A model generated the notes under the pieces. It saw nothing but the letters and a program-made list of their open reading frames with translations, did not search any database and had not been told where the DNA came from. A DNA stretch of 64,000 nt. Origin: Bubalus kerabau. Taxonomy: Eukaryota; Chordata; Mammalia; Artiodactyla; Bovidae. This document shows positions 1-13,199 of the stretch, piece by piece; positions within the stretch are counted from its first letter, which is position 1, and each line of letters opens with the position of its first letter. Made by a program: the position numbers and the translations under genes. The stretch is taken from NCBI RefSeq assembly GCF_029407905.1, contig NC_073646.1, forward strand, positions 11,798,001 to 11,862,000, written 5' to 3'.

Positions 1-242
1 GCCTGGCAGCTGCCTCGCAAGTCTGCAGGCTCCTGGAGGGCGGGGGCCACCTCAGGCGCCGTCTCTCCTTTCCTCCTCTGCGTGTCGGCAGCGTTGTGCC
101 TGGCGCCTGGCCCTTCGTGAGTGACTCGCCACTGCTGGTCTAGGGAACAGAGCAGAATCAAGCTGATTAATAGGTGATGGGCAGGTGTCAGCACATGGAC
201 TGCCCACCTGCAGCAGGACTCCGCCCTGAGCCGCATGCTCAC

Positions 243-310
243 GCATCGTCCCCAGGATCCTGGGGAAATTTGTTCATGCATCGTCCCCAGGATCCTGGGG
301 AAATTTGTTC
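243..310. repeat. Tandem duplication of a palindrome-bearing 35-bp unit
   Basis: Two copies of a 35-bp unit (243-277 and 278-310, the second two bases shorter) lie head to tail and appear identical over 33 bases. Each copy contains the perfect 16-bp palindrome ccccaggatcctgggg with a BamHI site at its centre. The identity of the copies implies a recent duplication. Confidence 0.9.
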
Positions 311-956
311 TCTTGTCCATCTTATGTCTGAAAAACTGCAGCCTGGAGAGACTACAGAGCTGGTTTTCAATGATAGAATGAGATACTTACCGGCAAAGCT
401 ATGACATGACTTTGGCCATGGCTTTTTTTTTTTTTATGGCCACGGATTGATCAATAGCCCCAGATTGAGACATAAATATGTATTAAGAATTGCTAGAAAA
501 GCACAGGAAAAAGGGAAATGTCAGTGTTGAGGCATAGAGATTTCCTGTTGATGTATCAATTGCTGTTGGAAGTCCCAAAGAGGATAATTATGCCAGTCCA
601 GCCGAGATGGCAGACGGGCCTGGCATTGGAGGAGAGGTTCTTCCTGGACAATCCTCGGGGCACGAGAAACCCTCCTGGTGGCAGAGGAAGCTGACTTTTC
701 CTAACCTTCCCTGATGTTCTTTGAGAAGAACCGAGGGAGATGAGGAAGGGGTTGGAACAACGTTGGAGGAGAATGCCACCTGGCTGTTGGGCCAGGTCTC
801 CCGTTCTGGTGCCTCTTTAAGGAAAGTGCTGTGCCAGGCCCTGGGGAAATATACTTGGTGACTTCTGCAAAGCAGGAAAACCTGACCCTGGACACCTGGG
901 AGCCCCTGGATGCTGGCTCTGGCTCCAGCCTTCGAGTGTTGGAGGTGCAGTGTCTT

Positions 957-1129
957 TTGTTTTTAAATTTTATTTTATTTTTAAATTTTTGGCTGCCCTG
1001 GGTCTTCATTGCAGCACACGGGCTTTCTCTAGTTGCAGCGTGGGATCTTAGCTCCCCAACCAGGGTTCGAACCCACGTCCCCTGCGTTTGAAGGCGGGTT
1101 CTTAACCACTGGACCCCCCAGGGAAGTCC
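957..1129 (-). mobile_element. CHR-type tRNA-derived SINE
   Basis: On the + strand a T-rich tail leads into ggctgccctgggtcttcattgcag. It ends with cttaaccactgg and gggaagtcct, the complement of the usual head of the family (acttccctggtggtccagtgg). The tRNA B-box complement gggttcgaac is intact. Confidence 0.85.
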
Positions 1130-2241
1130 TCTCTCCTTTTAGGAGAGTGTTAGAGGCGTCCAGGCTTGTGGGGCCCCTACTGTTGTATGTGGGCACTGTG
1201 CGGCAGGAGCTTTTCTGGCCTGAACTCACTCGGTTCCCTTGGCAGCCCTGTGAGTTTGGTGGTCATACCCCTGTGCCCAGAGGCCACCACTGGGGACCAG
1301 AGAGGTCAGTTTGGCTCCTCAGAGTTACCCAGCCGGTGCTTGCTGGAACAGGGACTCGAACGCAGGCTCAACCCTGAGGCCTGTGCCCCGTTCGCCACGC
1401 CACGTGGTGGCCTGACTACTGCCCTGGTCCTGACCGACTGCACATGGGGCCCTGTCGTCATGCCACGGGGCCGTGGCAGCAGGAAGCTGTCCAGCTCAGA
1501 GGCCAGCACCCGCTCTAGAAAGCTTTTGTGAGAAAGACGTGAAAGTCTGTACAGAACCCAGCGTTAACCTCTCTAGCTTCCAATTGCCTCGTCTTTAAAA
1601 TGGAGTGAACCCACCTGCCCGCTTTCCTCGCAGGGCACAGCGAGTGTGGCGTTTGCAGGGGTCAGTGTTGGAGGTGAGGCTCAGCTCCGAGCTGGCCTCG
1701 GCTCGGCTGTCTCCTGTGACGCTCTTGCTGTGTCTTTGCTCGGGGGACGTTCGGCCCTCCAGCAGGGTTCCCGAGGCAGGAGAGAGGTGGATGTGTTATC
1801 TGTTTACTTGTGGTCAGTCAGGCCCGACCCTCACGGGGTTCAGCAGCCCGCCCTCCACAATTTAATACCTCTTGCTGCCCACCGTGGTGCCTGTGTATTC
1901 GTCTGATTAAAGACTAATTTTCTAGCTCCCAAGGTGGAACTTGGCGTAGGTTTTCTTCTTGTCTCCAGATGAGTGGGTTTTACACAGATGCCTCAGACTG
2001 TAAGCTGTGAGGAGCCCAGAGGCAAGCTTGCAGGGTGCCCCCTACCCCGGCCCGCTGCGGCCCACCATGAGGATGAAAATGAGGGTGAAGTGCGTCCCAG
2101 TGAGGCGGCGGCTGTGCGGGCTGGCAGGCTTAACTCCCTGGTGTCCACAGGGCTTAGCACCAGCCCACCGTCACCTCCCCCCAGGCCTGTTAGACACAGG
2201 CCCCGAGCCCCTGGAAGACAGGCTGGCAGCCTGGGAGAGGA

Positions 2242-2273
2242 ATTAGGAATAGAAAAGATTAGGAATAGAAAAG
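2242..2273. repeat. Perfect 16-bp tandem duplication
   Basis: The word attaggaatagaaaag occurs twice in immediate succession with no mismatch. It is probably a replication-slippage duplication and no function is evident. Confidence 0.9.
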
Positions 2274-4179
2274 AGCATTTTCCCCAGGGTTTTAATAATT
2301 GGAACGTGTGCAGGGATGCCTGGAAGGAGATACTGAAGCGTCATCCACAGCACGCTCGTCCTCTTGGGATGGTTTGCCTGGGCGGATGGGGAGGGGGACG
2401 TCCACCTCCACCCCCATCCTCCCCCCACCCCCGGATCCCTGCAGCGACCTTTTTCTGCACTTAGGGCAAAAGCGAATTCCTGTCATGGCCTTTAACACCT
2501 GCGTGGCCTTTCTGCCCACCCCCACCACGTTGATCTCTGTCCCGCCACACGGCCCTTCGGGATGGCAGGCAGACCCTTCCTTCTGTTTGGAAGCTCTCCT
2601 CCCCACCCTCTGCTCAGCTGAGGCCCCTTACTTCATCACCTCCAATTTCACCTTTTTCTGCCTCAGCTTCACCTGGCCACGCCCCGTCACGAGCTTCCCT
2701 TACCCTTCCCGGTATCCATGGTGAGGATTTCACCCAGCTGGTCGGAGCGCCGAGAGGGATTCCTGCGCCCCAGCCACTGGGGTTCTGCCTCCCCTCCTGC
2801 CTGTGGCATCAGGAGCGGCCTGGGCAGGTGAACTGGGGGCTGAGCCAGAAGGGCGTGTGCTGTGGGCTCAGGCCGAGCCTGGTTCTCTATGTGGCCCCCG
2901 CCGTGTGACCTTGGGGACTCCTCTTTCCTCTCGAGCGGCGCCCTGCAGGTGGGATTAGGGAGCCTGCCCGCTGCTCCTTCCAGTGTCTGGGCTCTTGACC
3001 TGTGTTCCCATCAGGAGGCCCGCTGCTGGCTCGCTCTGGCCTCCGCCTCCCACCCTCCCTCCCTCTGCTGGTTCTCGCGGGGGGTTTAGTGTCTCCTGGG
3101 GGAAGTCGATGCAGCCCAGGAGTTGGAACTCTCACCCCCAGGAGCACCCAGAGAACACCATCATCTTTCCTCACTCTGCCTGCAGGTACGAGTTCCGAGC
3201 GCGGCCGCACCATCTGAAAGCTGGAGGCCTGCCCTCTGCGGTTTTTTTAAATCTCCAGGGGCCAGGATTCAGCGCAGAGGACGGGGGCTTATTCTCCCAG
3301 ACGCCATTCTGTGAGGTGCGAATCCTCCGCTGAGTCCAGGGTGACCGTTTCTGCTGGAAGGAGGCTTTCAGCCTGTTTACCTGGGGCAGCGCTTTTCCTT
3401 CCAGACTTTGGCCCGGGCTGGGGAAGGGGGCTGAGAGGAAGTTGGCTGCACAGACTTGGCTTCACTAATAAAGCCAAGGTGGCCATGTTGGCTTCCTTGG
3501 AGGGTTTGCTGTTGGTACTGAACCGAACTTGCGTCCGCTCGTCTGTGAGCAGTCAAGCCTTTCTACTGGCACCGGGTTGTGGTGAAGGAAAATGCCGCGT
3601 TTAGCGCAGGAACGAGCAAGGAGACCAGGCAGGCACTGCTCAGAAGCCCTGATGGTGACTTTCAGTGGTGGGTTGGGGGTGGGGGGCACGTGACCAGCTC
3701 GTGGCCGTTCTTCTGATTGGTTGATGGTAGGGTCGTCGGGAGTCAGCGTGACCCTTCTGGTTCCAGCCCGCCTGGGGTCTACGGGCTTGGTGGTCATCAT
3801 TCAGTTAACTTCTTCCACCTGGTGGGGGTTTCAGTCTGTGCAAAACAGTTCACAGGATTTGGCTCAGAATATGATCTCTGGCCCTTGAGGAGGAACTAAA
3901 GGAACTTGATTTTTGTTTAATCGCTAAACTTATATTGTTTTGCTTGACTATTTTCCTTTTTCCCTGCATTTTTTTTTTTCACTTCTCTGATTGTCAGAGA
4001 AGGCCTGGGAGGCTTAAGAGGCAGAGGACACGGTGGGGAGGAGGGTGTTGTGTCTGGGAAGGCCCCATAGGTCCCTGCTGGGTTACACTGTGAGGTGATT
4101 CTGCCCTGGGGGGGGGGGCGGAATAGGAGGCAGGGAGACCAGCTTTCCTGCCCCTCCCGGAGCCTGGTGCTTCTCTTCA

Positions 4180-4325
4180 TCCTTCACTAATCCCCACAAC
4201 AGCCAATGGAGGTAAGTTTGATTTCCCCATTTTGCAGGTGAGGAAATGGGTTCAGAGAGGTTAATTCACTTGCCTGAGGTAAAACGGCAGGTACTGGACA
4301 GAGCCAGGTGCCTAAGCTCACCTGA
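4180..4325 (-). mobile_element. MIR SINE fossil
   Basis: The antisense MIR core is readable: ccccattttgcaggtgagga, then cagagaggttaattcacttgcc. A weaker similar block follows at 4440-4540 and may be a second piece. Confidence 0.75.
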
Positions 4326-5332
4326 CCAGCAGGCTGGCTGTTTCTTTGGCTGCGCTGCCTCCAGGGAAGTCTGCGAGGACTGACCGTGTGTGAGAGGTTG
4401 TCACACCCTCTCAAGTAGTTTATCTCGTTGACTCTCCAGGGCCAACCCGTGGCGTGGTAGTATGACCCCACTGTGGCAGCTGGGGATGCTGAGGCTTGGG
4501 GACGACAGGTAACCTGGCCCAGAGTGGGGTCTGGGACTCCGTGTGGGGTTGTCCCAGGGAGGCCTTCAGGGACAAAGAGGGTCCACGTCGCTGCTCAGGT
4601 CCAGGTGGGCCCGAGAGGGCTGCTGTGTGGAGGTGGGAAGTCAGTGAGGAACGCTCTCAGCTGCAAGCACTTGAAAACCCGGGGACAGCGGCTACAGGAG
4701 GCATTCATTTTCCTCTGGAATGTGAAATGGGAGGGGAGGGGTTGCTGGCCTGATTCTGCAGTGCAGTGCTGCCAGGGATTCAGGTTCCTTCTTGCCCCAG
4801 CCTCTTCGGTTGCTAGTTTTCATCCTGGTTTTGGTTGCCTCGTGTTTGCAAGATGGTTGCTCCTGTTCTGGTGACAACACCTGTTGTCAATCAGGAAGCA
4901 AGGGAGAAGGGGTAGCCCCTGCTGTTTCTTCCTTTTACCAGGAAAATAGAAACCTTTCCGCGAGCCCACCTGACCCTGCAAGCGGAGCTGAGCCACGTGG
5001 TCCCTCCACATGCAGGCAAAGTGCCAGGCTGTGGGTGGAGGGAAAGTCCGAGGTGACAGGCTCATTCCTGCTCACACAGAACTCGCCACGTCGCAGGGGA
5101 GGTTGTGAAAGGAAAGGCTGAGGCCCTTGGGCACCCCAAGGAGAGGAATCGGCTTCATTTGATGGAGTCCAGAAGGCCTCCTTCAGGAAAGGACAGCCGA
5201 GCTGGGTTTTCAAGGTGTCGTTGGGGTGAAATGTTAATCCTGACAGTGTTAAATCCTGCTGGGTCAGTCTCCAGTGATATTCCTCCTCCAGTGGGGTGGC
5301 TCTGAGCTTAGGAGTCTCCTTACCTGCACTGA

Positions 5333-5532
5333 GGGCTTCCCCAGATAGTTCAGCGGTAAAGAATTTGCCTACCAGTGCAGGAGATGCAGGTTCAGTTCCT
5401 GGAAGTGGCAACCCACTCCAGTATTCTTGCCTGGACAATCCCATGGACAGAGGAGCCTGGCGGGCTCCAGGATCACAGTCCAGGATCACAAAGAACTGGA
5501 CACGACTGAGTGAGTGAGCACGCACACGTATG
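5333..5532 (+). mobile_element. Bov-tA SINE with target-site duplication
   Basis: It has a tRNA-Glu-like head (gggcttccccagatagttca, then the B-box ggttcagttcc) followed by the BovA unit (caacccactccagtattctt through gacacgactgag). Copies of tgcactgaggg at 5325-5335 and 5533-5543 look like the target-site duplication. It lacks the usual ggaagatcccctgg stretch after the tRNA part. Confidence 0.9.
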
Positions 5533-5904
5533 TGCACTGAGGGCAGTGTGACAGGGTGGGACTCTCATATCTTGTCCAAGGTTAGAGGTCACCTCTGCTC
5601 CTGAGCCACCAGGGTGCTTGGAGAGAGCGTGCGTGGCACCGGGCAGCAGTGGAGGACGCGGGACACCCAGGGGTCAGTGTGGTGGCCTCGGCATCGGGAG
5701 GGCCCAGCCACATGCACCGTTTCTCAGCCACTCTTGTCCTGCTGTGTGTCTCGGGGTGGCCACTCCGCCTTTCTGGTCCTCACTGTAAGCCTTGGGAGCA
5801 TCGTTCCGCCTTCCTTCCCTCCCGCTCATGACTGAGGAGGCAGTTTGAGGGGCTCAGCCAGACGTCCGCTCACCTTGCACTGACCAAGCTCCGCGTGCCC
5901 CCTC

Positions 5905-6080
5905 CCCCTCTGTAACTTTGGAGGTGGACAGGCTGCCATCATGTCCATTTCAGAGGGGGGAGGCAGGTTCAGAGACAGTGAGCGACATGCCTGTGGCTGC
6001 ACAGGAGGTCGGTGGCAGAGCTGGGACTGGAAGCCGCTCCTTGGCCACAGGGAGCTGGTGTTCTGTGCAGCAGACCTCAA
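5905..6080 (-). mobile_element. MIR SINE fossil
   Basis: Diverged antisense MIR: gtccatttcagagggggg, gttcagagacagtgagcgac and cagagctgggactggaa are the family landmarks (total/tail, core, lineage block). Confidence 0.6.
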
Positions 6081-7234
6081 AGCGTCCAAGTGTGGAGCAG
6101 GGCAGCGTAGAGTCGGTGTGACTGCGTCTGGTGTGAGGGCCACCTGAGCCCTCTCGGTAGCTGTGTGCTTCTAATTAATTGCACTTTACGTGTGTGGGTC
6201 TGTTTGACAATTGCCCACACACATGATGCCACTGCCTGAGGGTAGACGGAAGCTCTGCTGCAGATGTCCCAATTATTTATGCACATTTCACATGCGGTTA
6301 GTCTTCGTCGCTGTCAGTTAACCCCACCACCACGCGGTGCATGAGCCCGGGCTCAGCAGGGGCTGGTGTAACTGCGCCCTGGGTGGACCCAGTGGCCTCA
6401 AACAGGTCAGGGTCCTGTTTCTGCTGGTTGCTGTTGGCAGCCCAGCCAAGTGCAGGCAGCCAGCGGGTAGAACAGACAGTGGGGGAAGCCTGGTGCTCCC
6501 CGTCTGCTTGCGGGAGCCAGAAACACTCAGGAAGGCTCATCGACTCCCGCTGATGATCCCAGAGTCTCGGAGCCAGGAGGGTTCTGCAGGGTCAGCTCGT
6601 CTCACCTCCTCATCTTACAGACTGAACGTCTCAGATGCAAAGTGCGTGTGATGTGCCGAACACCCCTGCCAGCTTGCAGCTGGACTGACCGTGGACCTGG
6701 CATCCTTATCTGTTCCTTGTCATCACACGGTGCATCTCTGCTTATGCTGTTTTCTCGTCCTCTGTGTCTCCCAGCTTGCTGGCTGCATGTGTGGCCTGGT
6801 GGCCAGGGACCCCTCCTGTGGGTTCCCAGGTGCAGTAGGTGAGGGGTGATTCCTTTGCTCGAGGGTGGCAGAAACCAGCTCAAACGTCTTAAGTATGGGG
6901 ATGTGGTTGCCCCCAGACCTGAAGCACCCAGGGTGCCTGTGGCATTGAGGCTGTCTGAACCCCCAGACTCAGGTGGTCTCCAGGGCTCCTCCTGAGGGCT
7001 GCTAATGGAGTGATGAGGAGGCGCATGTCTGCGACCTCTGGCCAGGCTGACTCCGCCCAAACCCTTTGACGCTGGGTTCTTTAATGAAAATCTTGAGAAT
7101 GTTGATTTTTTTTGGGGGGAGGGGGTTAAAATACAGGCTGGCTTGGGGCTCTGGCCTCCTCTTTCTATCCCACCGTGGGGCTGGGGGGAAGAGTATAGAG
7201 TGGTAGGTATGATTAGGTGGAGGTCATGATGTCA

Positions 7235-7395
7235 AATATCTTTTATTCTGATCTCTGTGTCGGTTTCTTTATGTATAAAAATAGATTTGACTCGAGCACC
7301 TGCTTTGTGGGGCTGTTTGGAGGGCTTAAGGAGACGATTTACGAACAGTTTCACCCAGGGTCTGGCACGTGGCCTGGGCCCCCTAGCAGCTGTTA
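7235..7395 (+). mobile_element. MIR SINE fossil
   Basis: Diverged sense MIR: tcggtttctttatgtataaaaata, then gggcttaaggagacgattta and gtctggcacgtgg follow the family order. Confidence 0.55.
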
Positions 7396-7864
7396 GGAAA
7401 GTCATTTCACATCTCGTTTTTTCCACCTATAAAGCAGGGGGCTGACACCACCAGTTCTGTGAAATAAGAAACTTGGTTCCTTTAGTACAGCCAAGGTCAG
7501 ACCCATGCTTCAAGGTTGGTAGTGGATGAAAAATTGCCACACGCAGAGGGGCACTAGACCCCGAGGCCCTGTCTTCTCTCCATCGACTTTTCCCTTTTGG
7601 GTGTTCCCATCACCCTGAAACCCCGTGTCTCCTCTGGGGGATGTTAACACTCACGGTGCCATGGACAGGGCAAGCCTGGACTAGTTAACAGGGATTGTCT
7701 GAATGTTGGGGTACAGGTAGCAGTTCCCTTTCCCCCAAGGGGAAACGTCTGCAAACTTCCCCAGAGAAACCTACTGTGCTTGTTCAGGACCAAGGACAGA
7801 GGCGTTCCCGCACCTCCCCCCATCCCAGCTGGCTCTGCAGCTAAACGGTGAGGAACAGGCTCTA

Positions 7865-8070
7865 GGCCTGGCTCCTAGCTGTGCGTCTCTGAGCAGATTG
7901 TTCAGCCTCTCTGAGCCTTGGTTTGTGCACCTGAAAAATAGGAACAGTGATGGCCTGTGCTTGTTGGGAGGAGTGATTGAGGTAATGTCTGTGAAGCTCT
8001 CTGGACGACGCCTGGCCCGCAGTAGGAGCTTTGGAATGATAACTGCTGCCCTTTCTGCTGTGCTGAGTCG
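7865..8070 (+). mobile_element. MIR SINE fossil
   Basis: Sense MIR: ttcagcctctctgagccttgg, cacctgaaaaataggaac, gtgattgaggtaatgtctgt and gcctggcccgcagtagg are in the right order. Confidence 0.8.
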
Positions 8071-8969
8071 CCTTCAGCCTGGGGTCTCCCACAGCAACTT
8101 CTCTTTAGTTTCTGATTTTAGTTCTTCTGGCGAATACCTCTTTAAAGCTAAATGATGTACCAGAGCTGTTTTCTTTTTATTTAATTTTCAGAGAATGAAT
8201 GTAGACTTTTGACTCCTTGATATAGAAAAAGATGTTGAAAAGCATGAAATTATTCAATAAAGGAGATCCGCCTCTTCCCCTTTATTGCTTCTAACCTTCT
8301 GACAATTTTGTGTGTTCTCAGATGCTCTCTTTTCTGATGGGGGCAGATGTGCCTGGACGCTTTTTGGTCCCCAAGTGAATCACTCTGAGGTCCTTGGGGA
8401 ACTGCCTTTGGCGGGGGGGTTATGTGCAGCCCCTGCCCGTTCTGTCTCCTGGCGATCTCTGCCTCCATTAGCGCCCCCTCAGACTCCACACTTGTGACAT
8501 TCTCTGACGTGGACCGGAAGGCTGACTTTTCAGAAACGACCATGCGCTGTTGTGTGCTACTCATCTTGACATTTTCAAAATGATGGGTCGGGAACTTAAA
8601 CTTCTGGGTTGGGAGTCTCAAAGTGGGGGTCCCAGAGCTGTCATCTGTTGGGCCAGCCTGGAAAAGAACTTGGTTAACATCATTTAAAATCAAATTTATG
8701 TAAGAATATAAAGATGCATACAGGTAAAGATAAGATACATAAAATCCGATTTGTGTAAGAACATGGATGCTGGTTTCTCCGAGCCAGGCTGTGTCCCTGT
8801 GAGGGACAGTGGGCTGGAGGCAGGGCTGCCACTTGGCTGAGCTTGTCTGCCCTCTACCCAAGGTCCCTGCTTCCTGCTGAGCCTCTTATAGCATCCACTG
8901 CTATTACTTTTTGGTCCTGTCTGTATCTACTTTGGGGACAACTTGCTTTCCAAGTCACTATAAAGAAAC

Positions 8970-8971
<2 letters not shown>

Positions 8972-9009
<38 letters not shown>
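8972..9009. repeat. (TG)n microsatellite
   Basis: About 18 uninterrupted TG units, then a slightly degenerate tail. It is likely length-polymorphic. Confidence 0.97.
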
Positions 9010-9015
<6 letters not shown>

Positions 9016-9459
9016 CGCCTGCACTTGTGTGTGAGACTATGTACACACACCAGTGAGAAAACCCACCATTGCACATATGGAGAAGTTCACAAAAATTTAT
9101 CAAGATATTGAAACTTTTTCAAGTTATTGAACTTTATCAAGACATTGAAAGATACGTTTCTTATCTCTTGTGATTTCCTTGTAGTTCTCATTCTGTTTGC
9201 ATGGGTTCCTCAAACCTTTTCTTCTCATTTCCAGATTATGTAGAAACAATTGCTTTAAAGTGGGGGTGGGGTAAGGGCTTAGAGGACAGAATTTCATCAG
9301 ATTCCTGATTTTCCTGGGGAGGGCAGAGGAAGGTTGGGAGAGTTGCTGGAGGCTGTACGCTGGGAGCTGGTTGAGTGTCGAGGGTATGTGCTCCGTCCCA
9401 GGGGGTGGCTAGGCCTGGCGCTGCCAGCTCAGCTCGGGGACAGGCTTCCCAGGGGACCT

Positions 9460-9640
9460 GACCAGGCTGGGTCCTTGCCCCGCCACCTTCTGCTTGTGTG
9501 CTGCTCTGGGCCTCCGTTTCCTCCTGCACGTAGCGGGCGTAGTACACTTTGCTTCTCAGGGAGGTTGTGAGAATTCAGTGGGATTGTGTGTTTCAAGTGC
9601 TTTTCGCCTTGCTGGGTATACAGCAAACGACGCATAGCAG
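9460..9640 (+). mobile_element. MIR SINE fossil
   Basis: Sense MIR landmarks: ctctgggcctccgtttcctc, cagggaggttgtgagaattca, caagtgcttttcgcc and ctgggtatacagcaaacg. Confidence 0.65.
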
Positions 9641-11602
9641 CCACTGGCCATCTGAACACTGGGAACATATCCTGAGGCATTTTAATTTTTTCATCATAAC
9701 CAACTGCAAAACAGAAACTCTGGGTGGGCAGGGGGAAAGGGGAGGCAGGAAGGAGAAACAGAACAAAGAGCTCGAATGGGCCCGGGATCCATTTAAAAAG
9801 TTACGTTTTGGAGCTCAATATAGTTCATCCTTTCTTTTAGAGATAAAAGGAACGGGAGTGGGTAGTCAGAAAAAGATATAAAAAGCGGTTATAAGTTTGG
9901 AGAACGGCGGCGTAGGTTAAGTATATATCCACAGAAGAGCACTCACTGTTTATTTCTGTGCATGTGCCCTCACGAGCCCTCTCTTTAAATATCACCACAT
10001 ACGCGCCCCAGGGGAGTGTTTGTAAAGGCTCTGTGAGGTCTTTGAAAAAAGATGCTATATAAAGCCAAAGAATTATTACCCAGATCTATGTATATGGGAG
10101 CGAGCGTGTGTGTACGCTTGCACACGTGTGCACATGCCCAGATGTCTAGCTACAGCCATCCGGTTTTCTCCCTTTAATCTTGAAAAGGGAATTAAAGATC
10201 AGTTGATCTCAAGACAGTTTCCCTCCTGGAAGGTCTGTCGGCTGCAGGTGGGAAGGCTCTCTTCCCCTCCCTTGAAGCCACTGTTTCAAGCAGCCTCTGA
10301 TGCCCCCTCGTGTGAGTGGAGCGGTCCCTGTAGTGTCTTGGTTTCCGTTCGGGTGCTTGGCCTCTGGTGTCTGGTCCCTGCTCTGCTTGTCTGTTTCAAG
10401 TCGGGGGTTCGTGTGTCGACGGGCGGGGGAATGGTTTTGCAGGCTCGCCCAGTTCCAGGTCATGGTCACGATATATAAGAATCCATCTCTTCCTTCCTAT
10501 GTGTATCCATTCATGAGGCACCTACTGGAAAAAAGTAAGTCTGAATCCCTGTCACTGGGGCCGGAAATTGCAGCCATGAACTGGTAGGTAGTTCCTCTAA
10601 GTGAAGCCTTGAACTTGTTATTAAACGCGCTGGACATTTCTGCCCGGCCCATCCTGTGCTCGGTTCCAGGAGTTGAGGGGCAGATTCTAGCAGTGGGCGT
10701 CAGTCAGTCACTCACTCGTTGATTAATGATCCGCTTATTCATCTGGCCTTGGGTTCATTCTCCCAGTCTCGTGGGTGCCGGGCCCAGGGGTCCCTGCTCT
10801 CAGGGGCCCCACAGGCTTGGGGGCGGGGCTCTGCCAGCCACGCCTGCAGAAGGGCGAGTCCATCCTGATGGGTGGGGCGTTCATGGAGGTGAGAATGGAC
10901 AAGGTGCGGTGGGGCTTAGGGAGAGTAGGGGCCGCGAGCTCTCCTTGGCTTGTTGGGCTGGAACCCAGAACCTCTAAGGTGAGAACCGCAGCGGGGAGGT
11001 TATGGGGGCTCCTGGCGGCCTGGTGGCTGGGCTCCTGCCTGCCGCATTCCTGGGGCGGCTGCCTCTGCTGGCTGACCCCAGAGAGCTGTCTTGGCAGTAC
11101 TACTGTGGCCAGAGGCCAAGCCAGCCAGTGGTGAGTTCACCCACTCAACGGGGATTCTGTTCAGAGTCTGGGTTCCCCTGTGGCTTTGTCCCATTGTCAG
11201 GCCACAGGGCACGTGTGACATCTCTGATGCCAGCCACTTGGCCAAAACTCAGCCTTCTCTCTGCACTGAATGGTCTTGCCCCTCCCTGAGGGGCTTTATT
11301 GGCTTTATCTCTTTGGGCTTCTGTCTGGGGCTTGCATCTCACGTGTCCCTGGCCAGGCCCCTGCGCCTGGCCCAGCGCCCTGTCCTCAGCTAAGCTCTCA
11401 GCAGGCGGATCCTGGTGGAGCGATTTAGAACTGTTTGTGCTCGGGCCAGGCGCCTCTGCTCCCGTCCTCCTGTATCCCTGATCGGAGCTGGTGGCCCATC
11501 ACAAACTTATGGAAGTCTCTATCAGAGTTGGCCAGCCACCCTGGGTCTCAGCACTACCTTCAACCTGCAGACACCCAGAGCGCCAAGCCCGTGTGCAGCC
11601 CT

Positions 11603-11617
11603 GGCCCTCTGCTGGCT
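11603..11617 (-). promoter_or_regulatory. CTCF-like motif
   Basis: The complement reads gagccagcagagggcc, one mismatch from the core CCAGCAGGGGGC. A single motif match in 64 kb is weak evidence. A similar word lies near 3063. Confidence 0.25.
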
Positions 11618-12526
11618 CACCTCCGGAGAACCGTTGTAGGTAGAAGATGATGTAGGGCAGGGGCCGAGCCAGGCCTGCCAGAGGGATGGAGGTGAAGCCG
11701 AGGGGACTGGTGAAGAGGCAAGAGGGATCTGCAGTGTCTAAGACAGCAGCGGGTCTTGGCTGTGTTGCATCTATGAACAGTCTGGGTTCCAGCCATGGGG
11801 CCCCACCGTCGACGCCGTGTCTGGCGGGCCGCACACTAACCGCAGAGGGCCCGCGTAGGAGAAGGCTGTGATGGGGAGTGGGGGCAGGAGCTCCTGGGGA
11901 CCTTCTCGTCTTTTCTGTAAAGGCCTGATGGTCAGTGGTTTAGGCCGTGCGGCCCCGCAGACTGCACGCCTATGGCTCAGTTCTGCCGCTGCGGCATGAC
12001 CGCAGGACAGATGGGTTGAGAATGGACGGCAGGGCTGTGACCCAGGAAAACTGGTGCTGCGCCCGCCCTGTCCCATGAGGCCGGCCGTACCAGTGCCAGT
12101 TGTTTTTCCAGCTGAGGGAATGGAGAGGGAGAAGGGGCCCAGGAGACCGGTGGGATCTGGGGCTTGATTAGAAAACCTGTGTTCCTCCTGCTCTGCCTGT
12201 TTGCTGCCTTGAAGAGCTTAGTTTCCACAATGGACCAGTTTTCTGTCAGATTGGCCTTCAGGGTACAAAAGTTAAAAAAACAAAACTATCATTTCCTTAA
12301 TCGACTTGTTCTTCGCTTGCACATTGAGATGGGCTGCTGTTGCTGCAAGATGGCGTAAATGTTTATTTCCATATTTATGCTGTTTTTATTGCTGCATTTC
12401 ACATATTTAAATTACTCTTTTTGAACTTTATATTGATATATAGTAACAACAGAGATTTAAGTCTTGTTTCTTGCTCCTAAAATGGTTCCCTTCCCTGGCA
12501 ATGTTTATGAACCAATTCGTCCTTTT

Positions 12527-12728
12527 TGCTTTCCAAGTGGCTCAGCAGTTAAAGAGTTTGCCTGCCAATACAGGAGATGCAGGTTTGATCTCTGGGTCAG
12601 GAAGATGCCCTGGAGAAGGAAATGGCAACCCACTCCAGTATTCTTGCCTGGACAATCCCATGGACAGAGGAGCCTGGTGGGCTACAGTCCAGGATGTCGC
12701 AAAGAGACACGACTGAGCGACTAAACAG
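12527..12728 (+). mobile_element. Bov-tA SINE
   Basis: Head tgctttccaagtggctcag, B-box aggtttgatctc, then gagaaggaaatggcaaccc and the BovA end gacacgactgagcgactaa. The flanks gtcctttttg and atcctttctg may be a diverged target-site duplication. Confidence 0.92.
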
Positions 12729-13199
12729 CCATCCTTTCTGCAGTGATTCCAAATGCTTTTTAACCCAGACTGATTTCCCATGGTTAACCTTCTCCTGTGT
12801 TTTTGACTGGATTTGCTCTTCAGTTCTTCGAAGCCAAGCATGAAATCAATTTCTCAATAGATCATTCTTTGCCCTTCAGCCTTAGGAGGGAGAGCCCCTG
12901 ACTCCACCGGGCTCTGCAGAGGCTGCAGTGCAGAAAGACTGCGCTGCTGTCCCTCGAAACGCGCGGTGGCAGGTAATAAAGACGAAAGGAATAACCACGG
13001 TAGAGACCAAACAGATCATGGGATGCGGGTGCCTGGAGAGGAGAGAACATTACAAGCTAGGCAGCACTTCTGCTGATGTGTGTGCCTGAGCTTGGAGAAA
13101 GTAGATTGTTTACATGATGTAGGGGAATCAGCCCCTTGGCGTTACCCATCCCAGAAAAGTCAGCAAAGTGAATGCATATAAAGCTGTGTGTGTGTGTGC

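Noticed and set aside
2000..3330. CpG island or promoter near the left end
   Set aside because: GC-rich with some CpGs and a NotI-type site at 3199, but CpGs are sparse and most text is ordinary GC-rich intron.
4935..5537. 200-codon minus-strand frame
   Set aside because: Its N-terminal part is the reverse reading of a Bov-tA SINE and the rest has no family resemblance.
8250..8861. 203-codon minus-strand frame
   Set aside because: No recognisable domain, biased low-complexity composition, no splice or promoter context. Likely chance.
8843..9111. Frames rich in alternating Cys/Val
   Set aside because: They are translations of the TG microsatellite.
10045..10075. TATA box (gctatataaagcc)
   Set aside because: The words around it match the 3' part of a MIR, and there is no initiator or downstream exon.
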